Shown: piece by piece, positions 45,453 through 56,959 of the stretch | Numbering within the stretch: the first letter of the stretch is position 1 | Layout: each line of letters begins with the position of its first letter | Assembly (NCBI GenBank): GCA_014183095.1 | Contig: JACCPH010000004.1 | Location: forward strand, 248,001-312,000 | Length of the DNA: 64,000 nt | Direction of reading: 5' to 3' | DNA from: Harringtonia aguacate | Taxonomy: Eukaryota; Ascomycota; Sordariomycetes; Ophiostomatales; Ophiostomataceae | Program-made: the position numbers and the translations under genes | Notes under the pieces: generated by a model | What the model was told of the DNA's origin: nothing | What the model saw: the letters and a program-made list of their open reading frames with translations, nothing else | The model's database searches: none

Positions 45453-48429
45453 ACAGGACCAAGTGGAGCACCTGTGCCATATCTACGGGTTTTTACGAGA
45501 ACGAGTACTGTCCCTCGTATATGTGTACGAGTACGAGTCTCTCTCGTTCACGGGCGCGTCTGTGTCTACAAAATGCTTCTCGACGGTCCTGCTCGCACGC
45601 CTCGACATACCGCCTTGGACAGTATGGTCCTCGCTTGTGCCGCTCACGCGGGACCGTGCCGCCGTAGCCGATGGCGGCTGAGCGCCGGCGGAAGGCAAAG
45701 TGGCTGCTTACTGCCAGCTAGTGGCTCTCGATTGGGCTGTCTGCCGTCGAGTCGTACAGTCCCGAGCGAACATGCATTGGTTGGGCTTGTTTCTGGCTCG
45801 GAATCTAAGACAGATGGCTGCTACCCCTCACATGAGCTTGCTCGCTCGGCAGCTAATAATGCTTGCTATCCGCAAAAAGGGAAGGAGCCACGGCAGGCTG
45901 AGTTGCACTACTCGTACGCTGTGTAATTATTACTCTGTAGGGCAATCTCTCAAAAAGAGCGCTGGCGCAACAGCCAACCACCGGTCACGCCTTCCATTTG
46001 CGTTGTAGTGTATCTTAGTTCGAGATGTCTATCTTGTGCTTCTGTCGTGTTTGCATTTCTGGTCAGTCTCGTAGGCTTCGGACGCGTATTTCCCCCATAT
46101 TGTGCTCGTACTCGTACTCGTACACCTGTCTGCGCACGCTTCCGGCTGATTTTTTTTTTCTTTTTTTTCTTTCTCTTTTTCTTGTGCTTCTTGACCGTAT
46201 AACTGCGTGGTTGCTGTCTTCCGATCCCAGCCCCGGAAACACACGATTATCAACGCCCTGACGTCTGCCTCCTCCCTGCACTCGTCCTGCTGTTAGGGTT
46301 ACTGGTGGTCGCACGAGGTATGGGTACGAGCTCGAGCATGTACTTATTCGATTCACCGCCCCAACCGCTTGTCTTGCCTACCCAGGCGTCGGAACTGGCG
46401 CGGACCCCACTGGCGCTGCTACAGCGCTGAGCTGCTGCGTACGAGTACGAGCATGTGTATCTATTACCATGTACTCGTATGTGTAGGGGGGGGGAACCTC
46501 CTGGGGCTGGGGTGGCCGCCACATCAGCCCGACGCTCCAAAGGGCGCTGCTCAGAACTTTTTTTCCCGGGCAAACACGCCAATCTGGCGCCGTTTCACTA
46601 AAATAGTCCTAGTCGTCTTACGCTGTGCTGGCGCTAGCACGAACAGATTAACAAATACCCACTCTGCTGAGCGCTGGAAGTGGCCAGCGAGGCGCCAAGG
46701 AGCTCAGCGACCCAAATGCCGGAGGGTGCACTACCTGCTGCGAGGCGTCCAGACCGGTGAGCCTCGAGCGCAGCCACGCGCGACAATCTGGCGAACCTTT
46801 TCCTCTCAGAAGTACAGCTCGAGTACGTGCATCCCAACTAAGTCCATCCGTTCGAGTGCAAGATACTACACCCCAACCCATCTCCGGCCCCAACAGAGCC
46901 TGACCGGCACTGCCGCTCCGCCGACGTCATGCCAACGTTCTGCGCCTCCAGACGGCGGGACTCGAGCAGATTGCTGTTCTGGTTGAGTCAACATATGATT
47001 GGGAGCGTGCGAAGTCGGTGTGGCCTGTCCCGTAATCCAGTCCTCGTCTGTGGCCCCCATGCCTTCCTTCACGCGCCTGACATGACAACGGGCGTGAACC
47101 CGCATAGCACGACTGTGATCCCAGGACCTCTGCTAGTAGGGGTGCTGTGTACGAGATACCGTGCTGCCGGTGTGCAAGGGTTCCCAGACGCTACGTGTGG
47201 CTGATATTACGAGTCATATAAACTTGTATTGTGATGTGCGACTCTCCAGACGCCTGGGAAACCCGGAAGCCAGGGTGTGTGCATTCGTGCTGTATCTGTA
47301 CGAGTACACCACGAAGGCATCCATTTTCGCAGCGCCCGGCGGCTCTCCCGCATCTTTCCACCACCCAAGCACACGCCCTCTAAACGACCCACGGCGCAGA
47401 GCAGGTACCCATGTAGTCGATTCATACCGCCCGAAGCCCACCGTCTGCGCAGTAGCGTACATTAGCGTGTCTGGGTGTGCTACCATTCATGGGGTGGAGG
47501 GGGGAAAGGGGGGGGGGTGAGATCCTGTTGGACCGGGTCCCAGAATTTGGCCTCGCCGGCATCCCTTAGGAACAGGCCGTTGGCCGGCACATTACGTCGG
47601 TTTTGTGTCGTCTGGCTTTGTGCCGGAGCCTGTCTTGCTGGACCCCAGAAGGATCTGCCTTAGCAGAGGTCCAGCTTTTTTGGTGACCAGTGTATTTAGT
47701 TCTTTCTGTCACCGCTTGTTCCCCATACAGAGTAGGAGTACCAAGAGACACTCCGAACCCTGGTTCCCTATCCGAATAAACATGTTTCTGATTTGGCCTT
47801 TGCTTTTTTTTGTTCGGGTATGCTTTCTTAGGCGAGTCCGGTGACCTTGCCCCAGCAACTTTCCTGTAGCCCGCCTTGTAGCCTGCTCGTGGAAGGCCCC
47901 ATATAACATTACACCTCGCCCCCCTCTCTCCCTTTCCTTTTTCTTTTTCTGGATCCTTGATATAAGGCTTGCTTCTCTCCTCTCCTTCTTGCCTACTCTC
48001 CTTCATTCCTTCGCTCCTTCCTCTTATATTTTCCAAGCATAACAGAGCACGGCGTCCTACAGCACCTCTTCAATTTGCTCCTTCCCTTTTTGGCAGTTCA
48101 CTCACGACGCTGTCATCACCTTCCTCACCAACATTTACCTCTTTCTCGGCGCAACTGCTGTTGGCTCACAGCTGCCCCAACCCTTCCGCTCATGCCTGTC
48201 CAAGACGGCATAGTCCACCAAATATCAACTGCTCTCGCACCTCTGCCCACTTTCGCTACTCGACGGCTCTAGCAGCCACACAGCATCTCCCCATTTCTGC
48301 CCACCGTCTGAGGCCGACTTTGTATAAATTTCAAATAGCTTCCACTTGCTGGTTGTCAGAGACCGAGCACGCAGTCGTGCTGGTCCTTCGGCTGGATCCT
48401 AGAGTGGTGAAAGCAATCTCGAAGTCACA

Positions 48430-50376
48430 ATGAGAAGCACCACCTCCAGCTCGCCCTCCCTGACGGGGAGGAGCTCCCCTCCCCCCGAAACGGCCAGGCC
48501 TACTCCGCCGTTTCCCAAGAAGCAAATGTTTGTTCTCGCCATTTGCCGACTGTGCGAGCCCATTGCGTTCATGGGCATCTTTCCCTACATCTACTTTATG
48601 ATCCAGGACTTTCACATCACAGAGGACGACAAGCAGATCTCATTTTACGCGGGCCTCGTTACGTCGGCCTTTACTTTTGCCGAGTGTCTGACCGGCATGT
48701 TTTGGGGCCGGCTCAGCGACCGCATCGGACGGAAGCCGGTCCTCTTGACAGGCTTGTCTGGCACAGCCCTGAGCGTTCTTGTCTTCGGCTTCGCGCCCAG
48801 TCTCACTGTTGCCCTGATTGCACGGTCACTTGGCGGTCTCCTCAACGGGTATGTGCCGCCTCTCTGTGTGTCTTTTATGCTACGCCCGCATGCTCTAACA
48901 GCCAATTAGCAATATCGGTGTTATGCAGACTACCGTTGCCGAGCTTGTCAAGGTCAAGGAACATCAGGGACGCGCATTTGCCGTCATTCCTGCTGTGTGG
49001 TGCATTGGGTGAGTTGCGGCAGGTCGGACTTGTTTCAATACTTTTAGAATAAAAAAGGCTGACTTTTGGCTTGTTAGGTCTATGATCGGCCCTGCTATTG
49101 GTGGTGCCTTGGCCCGGCCGTGCAAGTTTTATCCCGGTATTTTCAAGCCTGGAAGCATTTGGGACCGCTTCCCCTACTTGCTGCCCAACTTGTTCAGTGC
49201 CGCGGCAGTCGTAGTTGGTGTTACTGCCGGCGTCCTGTTCCTCGAAGAGACGCACCCGATCAAGAAAACTCAGCGGGATCGCGGCTTGGAGCTCGGAGAG
49301 AAGATCCTCAACTGCTTCCATTGGGGAAAGTTTTCCAACACGAGCAAAATGGATCAGATCCTGGAAGAAGAACGACAGCCATTCTTGGAATCCGACGATG
49401 ACCTTCCTGGTTACCACACAAACGAAACGTCCCCCCGCCTTCTATCTTATAGTGGCCAGTCGAGACTTCCCGAGGATATCGAAACGCTGGAAACGCTAGA
49501 GGGAGTCGGCGAGTCGTCTGCGAACGCCACGGGGTCCAGCTCTGATACCAGCCGGCCAGCACCGATGATCTTTACGAAACCCATTATTCTCAATACTATT
49601 TCTTTTGGCATTCTTGCATTGTGAGCCCCCCTCCCCCCCAGCCACTGCAGATACTTGACGAGAATACTTTTGCGAGAATACTTGTAAGCCGGTAGAACTG
49701 ACCAATGAATAGCCACACTATGACATTTGACCAGCTCCTTCCGATATTCCTCAGTACTTCGCCGCCTGAGGACACGAACATGAAGCTCCCTTTCCGCTTC
49801 ACAGGCGGCTTCGGCTTTGACAACCAGACGGTCGGTATTATCATGGCCGTGCAGGGTTTCTACTCTCTGCTGTCCAACTCGTTCCTGTTTCCTTGGGTCA
49901 TTGACCGAACGGGCCCTCTGCGACTGTTCAAAATGATCGCCATCCCGTACTTTGTTCTCTATCTTGTCACACCCTATCTTGTGCTGCTGCCGGACAACTG
50001 GCGCATGCCTTGCGTCTACATGATCATTGTTTGGAAGTGCACCTTTTCGACGCTCGCATACCCTAGCAATGCTCTGATTACCATGAACCTTGCACCGAGC
50101 CCGCTCACACTGGGCACGGTGAATGGGGTGTCTGCATCAGCAGCCAGCTTATGCCGGGCCTTTGGGCCAGCGATCGCTGGCATGCTGTATGCTGTCGGCT
50201 TGGAGACTGGCTACTCCAGTCTGCCTTGGTGGTGCGGAAGCGCCGTGGCGGTAGTGGGAGCATTTGTCGCTGTTCAGTTGACAATGCCCCCGTACAAGGC
50301 CATGGAAGAGAAAGCTGACGATGTCGAGATCGGAATCTCGGCGCCTCTTCTGTCGTCTGCTGACGAGGAGGTGTGA
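48430..50376 (+). CDS. MFS transporter, YCR023C/ZIFL-like subfamily
   Basis: Four exons: 48430-48848, 48910-49008, 49078-49620 and 49713-50376. Introns are 61, 69 and 92 bp, all phase 2 (GTATGT, GTGAGT and GTGAGC donors; TAG acceptors). The product has 574 residues. Twelve membrane segments are expected. Motif A is GMFWGRLSDRIGRKPVLLTG and the fourth helix region is ARSLGGLLNGNIGVMQT, rebuilt across intron 1. Then come AFAVIPAVWCIGSMIGPAIGG, a cytosolic loop of about 110 residues rich in Glu, Ser and Thr, and the second half with FGFDNQTVGIIMAVQGFYSLLSN and SAASLCRAFGPAIAGMLYAVG. The order and the long loop match fungal YCR023C-like and plant zinc-induced-facilitator-like carriers. The substrate is unknown; vacuolar or plasma-membrane efflux of small compounds is the family's usual theme. 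The N-terminal Ser/Pro-rich tail agrees with the chosen start. Confidence 0.88.
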
Positions 50377-52699
50377 TTGGGATTTGTGCCAAGCATCATA
50401 CAATTTTCTGTTGCAAGTTCTTCCATCATTTGTTTGCACGGCGTTTGACAGATTTCATCTGCGTTTTCGTTTCGGGAATGATAAGGGAAATGGGTAATTT
50501 TCATGAACATCCACGGTGGGAAACAGGTTAGAGCAAAGATACATAAGGGTCGTGTTTTTTTTTTCTCTTTAATTTTCTTTTTCTTTTCTTTTTTCTTGGT
50601 TTGTCTTGTTATTGTGTATTTTCCATGCTGTATTTGTTTTTGGTTGTTTTCAGATACCAGATTCACTCTCCTTGGTTGGAGCGAATACGTTTATGACGGC
50701 TGATTTGTTTGAATTTATACATGTACGCGTTTGTCTCGGCCGAGATGATTTCCTTTGCGCTTATTTTGATGGATCCGCTCAGTCCTTGGGTTGGCCATGG
50801 ATGTACCACGGCACACTTGAATATGAGTTCATGACGCCTTATTAGATATGTCTCGATATATGTTTTGTGCATCAAGCAGTTCTCAATACCATTCTTTCAC
50901 GTACACATGATTGTCGACAGAGAAAGATGCTCATATTTCGTCTGACGGTATAGCGGCTCCACAGAGGTGGCTTGTGGTGAATTCGACGTATATCATGTGT
51001 TCAGCACTAGACGATGATGTCGGACCCAAAACAGTACGGCTGGCCTCGATGTAAGATATGTACATATGCCATGTCATGAGTAGCGCCATCCGACGAGCAA
51101 AAATGTAAAAACTTCGGCTTCAGACTTCCCTCGAGGATTGGCTCGACAAGAATGTGACCTGGCTGGCATCCTGCCGTCTTCGAGAAGAGTACCAGATACT
51201 GCTGGCACGCGACAGCCAGATTCCCAGATCCTGCCGCTCCATGTAAGATGGGTAATAAGATAGCAATACTGGGTTCTCCGTCTCGCTTCTGCTCCCCCAC
51301 TGTTCGCCTGAATCAGGAAAGTGGGGGCTTCCTCCGTTAGTTGGGGATGTCCAATAAAACAATACATTGTACAAAAACCCTGATACCAACACCGCCAGCT
51401 GATTCGCCAGCCAATTCGCCCGCATTCTCTTATCGCAGCCCGAACGACCCTAGAGCAATAAGCAAGAAACGGACCTCAAAACGTTTCAATTGCGAGGTTT
51501 TCGCGCTGCGCCCTCCTAGCTTGCACCCGGGACATAGTTCTAGCGAATCCATGCCTGCTTGGAGCGGGTTTTCTCAGACCCATTACCTATACTTATCACC
51601 ATTCGCTATTTCGCTTATCTCTGAAGCTGTGGAATCGGGCAGCCCGCGTCTGCAATCGCTCCTTCCGCCTCTTTCTTTTCTCTGACTCTCAGTCGCAACA
51701 CCCATTGGTTGGGAAGGCGCATTGCACGGGTCTTTTCCCTTTCCATTTTCGTCTCCTCAGCCTTGGATCTTCCAAGGGAGCATTTTTGGATCTAGGAATA
51801 GTTTCTCCCTTTTTTCTCCTTGTTTCTTTGCGCCCGCTTATCAAACCCTGCATTTGCATCTCGACAGCTCTCCGGAGCAAGCTGACGATACTCTCGCGCA
51901 CACCCGGGTTCATGCCCCGAGACCGGTCCTAATAATTCACAACTTTTACCCGCCCCCCCCCCCCCACAACGCCGACGGGTGCAGCTTTTCCTTTTGCCGC
52001 CTTCTTCCTGCAGGGCGCACATCTCACTCCTCTACATCGCGAAGCAAAACCACCGGTAGCGTCGACAACCCAACACCGTCCACGGAAGTCCGCAAGCGAC
52101 CCGCAAATATCTCGAGCGAATCACAGCAGGGCTAAAACCGTCAGCCGAGGTGTCACATCAACCACGACAACAGGCAAGACCAGTCTTGCAGAGCAACATC
52201 TCGCATAGCGACAAAGGAGGCAGTGTTAGGACGAAGCAGAACATGGGGCAGAGGCGTGATTGGTGAAGACGACGAAGACGACGAAGACGACGACGAAGGC
52301 GACGACGATACGAGCTTGAGTGAGGGACGTTGCTACCATTGTACCTCCGGCGTTAGCCAAGCAAGACCCGGTCCAGTGTCGGGTGACGGTTGCCATTCCT
52401 TTGCGTCCCGCCGCGCATTCGCTGCCGCGATCTGCCGCATGGGCGCAGGGTCTCACGGGTTCATTGTGTCCACCACTCGAGTGCCTTGTACGACGACTCT
52501 GCACGCTACCAAGACCAACATTTCCGACCCAACTAGCCCAGTTTCTTTCTTTTCCTTCTCTCTCGGCCCCACCGTGTGACACTCTTCCGAACCGCTGGCC
52601 CTGAAGCGGAAGTCACCGGAGGAGCGCGCGCTTCCACTACCGACATTTCCCAAGAGTTCGGGTGCAATCACGCTGGCTGCTGCGGCGATAGCTACGACG
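50377..52699. other. MFS 3' flank and promoter/leader of the zinc-cluster gene
   Basis: No exon assigned. From 50377 to about 51300 the sequence is relatively AT-rich and includes the MFS 3' UTR and GTAAGAT words at 51051 and 51242. From about 51660 to 52220 it is pyrimidine-rich with CCAAT-like words, fitting a promoter and a long leader. A GACGACGAA trinucleotide-type repeat lies at 52265-52315. Short upstream frames exist, but none is recognisable. A 5' leader intron is possible. Confidence 0.5.
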
Positions 52700-55600
52700 A
52701 TGCCGGCTCATACGCCGCCATCCCCAACCCTCGTTCCTGCCAAGCGGCCGCGCTCGTCCTCCGAGCACAAGTCGCCAGCCTCAGCACTGGCAACAATCTC
52801 TCCGCTCGAAGAGAGGTCCCCTGCCATCGGATCGGGTGCTGGTATTAACGGCACCGGACAAGGCGCAAATGGTGGCCCTGGCAGCGGCCACAATGCGACG
52901 GCCGGAACTGTTGTCGCAAGCGCCAGTGCTGACGCCGGTGCTGTCAGCAGCAACGGTGGCGGCGGAGGGGTCAAGCTAGGCCAGAGCAGCAACTTCCGCA
53001 ATGTCAGCGCCTGCAACCGCTGCCGCCTACGCAAGAACCGCTGCGACCAGCGGCTTCCGAGCTGCGTCAGCTGTGAGAAGGCCGGCGTGGCCTGCGTGGG
53101 CTACGATCCTATCACGAAACGGGAGATCCCACGAAGGTGAGCATCCCGCAACAGGAGAGGAAGGGCAAGGCGTGAACGTATTGGCTAACTTGGTTGGCAG
53201 TTATGTATACTATCTCGAAACGAGAGTGGAGCAGCTGGAGGGGTTGCTACGAACCAATGGTATTGCGTTTCCAGCGGCCGACGAGCTCGAGCACTCGAGC
53301 ACGGTGCGCTCACCGACCGAGGGCGGCGCCCGTGCATTTACAGATCTGCAGGATGGCGGAGGCGGAGGCGGAGGCAGCGGCAGCGGTAGTGGTGGTGGCG
53401 GCGGCAGCAGCGGCGGCGGCAGCAGCAATGCACAGCACAACGGTGGTGACCGGTCTCTGGGTACGGTGACCGGCGGCCGGCTGCAGAAGATTGCGTCCAA
53501 GTCCGGCGTGACCAGCTCGCAGGGCATTCTCAACCCGCGCAATCTCGGCTCCACCGCAGGTGTGTCCTTTGCCCGTGTTGTCTTTGCGGCGGTGCAGTCG
53601 TCCGTATCCGACCAGAAGTCCGTCTCCGACAAGGCCAATGTCCGCCCCTACAAGGCCATTGCCGGCAACGGTGCAGTCAGCGCGGGAACGTCGATGCGCG
53701 ACTCCTTTTTCGGCCTCCACACCAAACCCACCATCAACCCGGCCGCATTCCCCAACCGTGAGCTTGGCTACAAGCTCGCCAACCTCTATTTTGAACACGC
53801 CAACCCCCAGATCCCCGTTCTGCACCGGGAAGATTTCATGCAGATGCTCGAGCTGGCGTACGCTGAAGAGGGCCGCGTCCGCGGGCCCAAGGAGCTCTAC
53901 ATGCTCAACATGGTGTTTGCCATTGGCGGCGGCATATTCATGGGCGATCACGGCAAGCCGGTAGCCACTAATGGCCGCAGCGGTGCGGAAGGCAGCGAGG
54001 CCGACGGAGGCGAAGAGGACCGTACGCGGCAATACCAACCTGAGGAGTACCATGCGAGTGCTATCGTGCATCTCGAAGCCTGTCTCAGCAACAGCGGCGG
54101 CGGCCTAGAGGAGCTCCAGGCCGTCCTTCTGCTGGCCAATTTTGCGCTTTTGCGGCCTGTGCCTCCCGGACTCTGGTAGGTGGCCTCTTTCCTCCTACTT
54201 TCTCCATCTCTTAACACAATTTAGGTACATTATTGGCGTAGCTGTGCGTCTGGCCGTCGATCTGGGACTGTACTATGAGGATGGAGGTGATGTGGAGTCC
54301 AGCATAAGCAACTCGAGTTCTGCGTCTGCCGAGGCGGTGGCCCGCGAGCGGGGACGTCGCGAATACGTGCGCGACCTGCGTCGACGGCTGTGGTGGTGTA
54401 CCTACTCTTTCGACCGGCTTGTCAGCGTCAGCGTAGGCCGTCCTCCGGGAATCTGCGACCTAGTCATGACGACCGAGTTCCCGTCGCTGCTCGACGACCG
54501 CTACATCACCCCCGCCGGCTTTACCAGGAAGGAGAACAGCGTATTCGAGCCGACGTACAAGCGGGTTGCCCACCACTACTTCCGCTTGCGTCTGCTACAG
54601 TCCGAGATCGTCCAAGTGCTGCAGTACCAGCAGGCCGAGAACACGCGCTCGACATCGACGAGCGACAAGCCGTTTATGAACTACAACCTGCCATCACCCT
54701 ATATAGCCAAGTTCGACTCGTTCCGTACATGGCGCATCGATATCGACAAGCGGCTGTACAAGTGGAAGACGTCGGTGCCGCCAAAGTCCGAGAACGGTGT
54801 CGCCTTTTCCACCGAGTTCCTTGACCTCAACTACTGGCAGGCCATCATCATGCTGTACCGCCAGAGCCTCAGCGTGCCGACTGTGTTCGAGGACGAGTAC
54901 AACACATCCAAGGAGGTCAACAGTCCGACTTCGTATCACACGGAGTTGCGCGAAGACGAAGACCGCGTCTACCTCAAGGTGGCCGAAGCAGGTCAGAAGA
55001 TTCTGCGCCTGTACCGGCAGCTGCACCTCGTGGGCCTCGTCAACTACACCTACCTTGCCACCCACCACCTGTTTATGGCGGGCATTTCCTACCTCTACGC
55101 CATCTGGCACTCTTCTGTCGTGCGCAGCCGCCTGGTAAGTTGGGTTATTCGAGGCCACAGAAAAAGTCTTGTGGAAACAGGCTAGCTAACACCCATGACC
55201 AGAGTATGGACGAGGTGGATTTCACGATACTGGCGGCCACATCCGTGTTTACGGACCTGATTGAGAAATGCCCTCCGGCCGAAGCGTGCCGTGACGCCTT
55301 TGATCGGACTGCCAAGGCCACGATCAAGATGGCCAATGCCACCGGCGGCTTCGGCCAGATGCTATCGAGCCACGGCTACCGATCTCGTCGCCGGTCCAAC
55401 TCCAGCATAGACACCCAACGGATGGACTGGAGCTACGCTTCCACTCTGGAGCAGTCGCCTGCGATCTCGACCAAGTCGCTTACAGCTGCCAGCGGCAGCG
55501 GTGTGAACACGCCCAGCCTGGGCTCTGTCCGTCGGCACCGGAGCGGCCGCTCAGGCGACCTGACCCAAGCCCGACAGCAGCTGCAGGCCCAGTCGTCACA

Positions 55601-56270
55601 ATCCGAGAGCGATGTTTACTCGACATCGCAGATGCAGGGTCTCATTGGGCCATCGCGGCAATACCGCATGGCTGATGGGTCTGCCATGGCCAACATTAAG
55701 ATTGAGCCTGACGGCTTTTCCATGATGCAGACGACGCCAACGGTGCCGCAGAGCAACGCAAGCTCTGGAGATATGGGCGGCACTCCCGACGGCTCCATGA
55801 TGGAACGGGCATCTATTCTGGCATCACCAAGCATCGGGGTGTCTCCTGCTGCAGCCCAGGCTGCTGCGGCCATGTCGATCCAGGGAACGCCGACGACGCC
55901 GACGGCCACAAACTTCTTGAGCGCCATGCAGCAGCAGAGACAGGCACAGGAAGCCAGCGGTGCGGTGTACAGTCCGAGAAGCAACCAGCCGTTTGCCGAG
56001 CTACAGGGCATGGATTTCCTTCAGAGCCTGGGGGCCAACGGCATGGGTGGCGAGGCGGCAGGCCAGTCGAATCTTGGCGTCACGGGTCTCGGCATCGACC
56101 CGCAGATGGATTTTGGGTTCAACTTTGGCTGGGAAGGCATGCATCATGACTTTAACGACGGCCAGCAGCTGGACCTGTTTGACGGCTTCTTCTTTGGCGG
56201 CCAGCAGGGCGGATCCGGATCCGGAGGCGGGGTTGGGGGCGGAGGGGGGATGGGAGGTGGCGGAATATGA
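52700..56270 (+). CDS. Zn(II)2Cys6 transcription factor, UaY/PCO-1/PPR1-like
   Basis: Four exons: 52700-53136, 53201-54175, 54225-55134 and 55203-56270. Introns are 64, 49 and 68 bp, and the product has 1129 residues. The binuclear zinc cluster has six cysteines at 105, 108, 115, 122, 125 and 132 (C-x2-C-x6-C-x6-C-x2-C-x6-C; ACNRCRLRKNRCDQ). The linker GYDPITKREIPRSYVYYLETRVEQLEGLL is split by intron 1 and leads into a dimerisation coiled coil. The fungal_trans domain spans roughly 350-720 (NRELGYKLANLYFEHANPQIPVLHREDF; YIIGVAVRLAVDLGLYYED; RRRLWWCTYSFDRLVSVSVGRPPGI). The cluster and linker resemble the PPR1-type regulators, including UaY and PCO-1 of purine catabolism, which bind CGG-N6-CCG sites; this assignment is from memory and tentative. 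The Gln/Ser-rich C terminus, ending in DLFDGFFFGG and a Gly tail, is probably the activation region. Confidence 0.88.
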
Positions 56271-56959
56271 ATTAGTGGATATACACTAACGTATGATGAA
56301 CGGGTGGGCATGGTGAGGGAAGATATAGCTATATTTGCAGTGGAAACTTGGGGTTGTGACATAGGGCGGTGCGTTGTTTGATTTTCGGTCGTTTTTCCAT
56401 GTTCTGGGACAAAAATGGGATCGATGGATGGGCACATAACAGGGCAAGTCGTCTTTTTTTTCTCTTTTTTTTCTTTCAGCACTGGATGGATGGCGATCGA
56501 GAGCAAGCTCAAAATTCGACCGGGTCTGCTGGCTGTTTGGTTATTTGGCATCCGCACTATACCTCCTTGCCATGTTTTGTTTTAGGAATGGACTACCGTT
56601 TTGCGCATTGCTCATTACTACATAGGATTGACCGTTTGATTCTTGGGGTATTATTTTTGTTTACATGTCCCAGCGTGTGCCATAATATGTGCAGAGAAGA
56701 TTGAAGAAAGCAGAAGACGTAGAGCAGTCGACCGACGAGGAAACAAGGCAATCTAATAGGGGAATATATATCGCAGTCGCTCTTGCCAAAAAGAAACATG
56801 CCGACCCGACTCCTCCCTCCCTTCCGGACGTGCCAGTTCTTCCCCCCCCCCCATTGCCCGGATAGTCAAAACCGAGACCCCAAGAGAAGACCCAACCCAG
56901 TCCCTTTTTATTTTTTTTTGACGCACGCGCAAATGCACGCACACACATGACGCTCCTCT
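56271..56959. other. Convergent intergenic region
   Basis: 3' UTRs of the transcription factor (+) and the membrane protein (-). The sequence is relatively AT-rich with no recognisable exon or element. Confidence 0.6.

Larger units (their letters stand above)
41230..47307. repeat. Dense cluster of TACGAGTAC motif copies
   Basis: Exact copies, either strand, start at 41230, 41424, 42085, 44233, 44930, 45037, 45526, 46108, 46114, 46440, 46471 and 47299, i.e. twelve in 6.1 kb. Several extend to CATGTACGAGTAC (42082, 45034) or sit beside the self-complementary CTCGTACGAG (44603) or CTCGTACGTACGAG (near 44332). Between copies the sequence is not alignable by eye. Confidence 0.8.
36656..48429. other. 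Largest gene-poor region (11.8 kb)
   Basis: No frame resembles a known protein, and open frames are short, overlapping on both strands and without the codon bias of neighbouring genes. The first few hundred bases are the LSO2 promoter. The last 450 or so, with a CT-rich leader from about 47920, belong to the MFS gene at 48430. Between them are an A22 run (36939-36960), poly-C and poly-G runs, short direct repeats such as CTTCTGTGCCG near 37830-37860 and CTTGGACGCCTG near 38232-38255, and a dense cluster of the TACGAGTAC and GTAAGATAC motifs from 39.9 to 47.3 kb. No tRNA or rRNA gene was seen. A non-coding transcript or decayed repeat is possible. Confidence 0.6.

Noticed and set aside
51660..52699. 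Additional 5' coding exon for the zinc-cluster factor
   Set aside because: Frames around 52223-52579 contain an acidic Glu/Asp repeat and no conserved motif. The ATG at 52700 gives a plausible N terminus about 100 residues before the zinc cluster.
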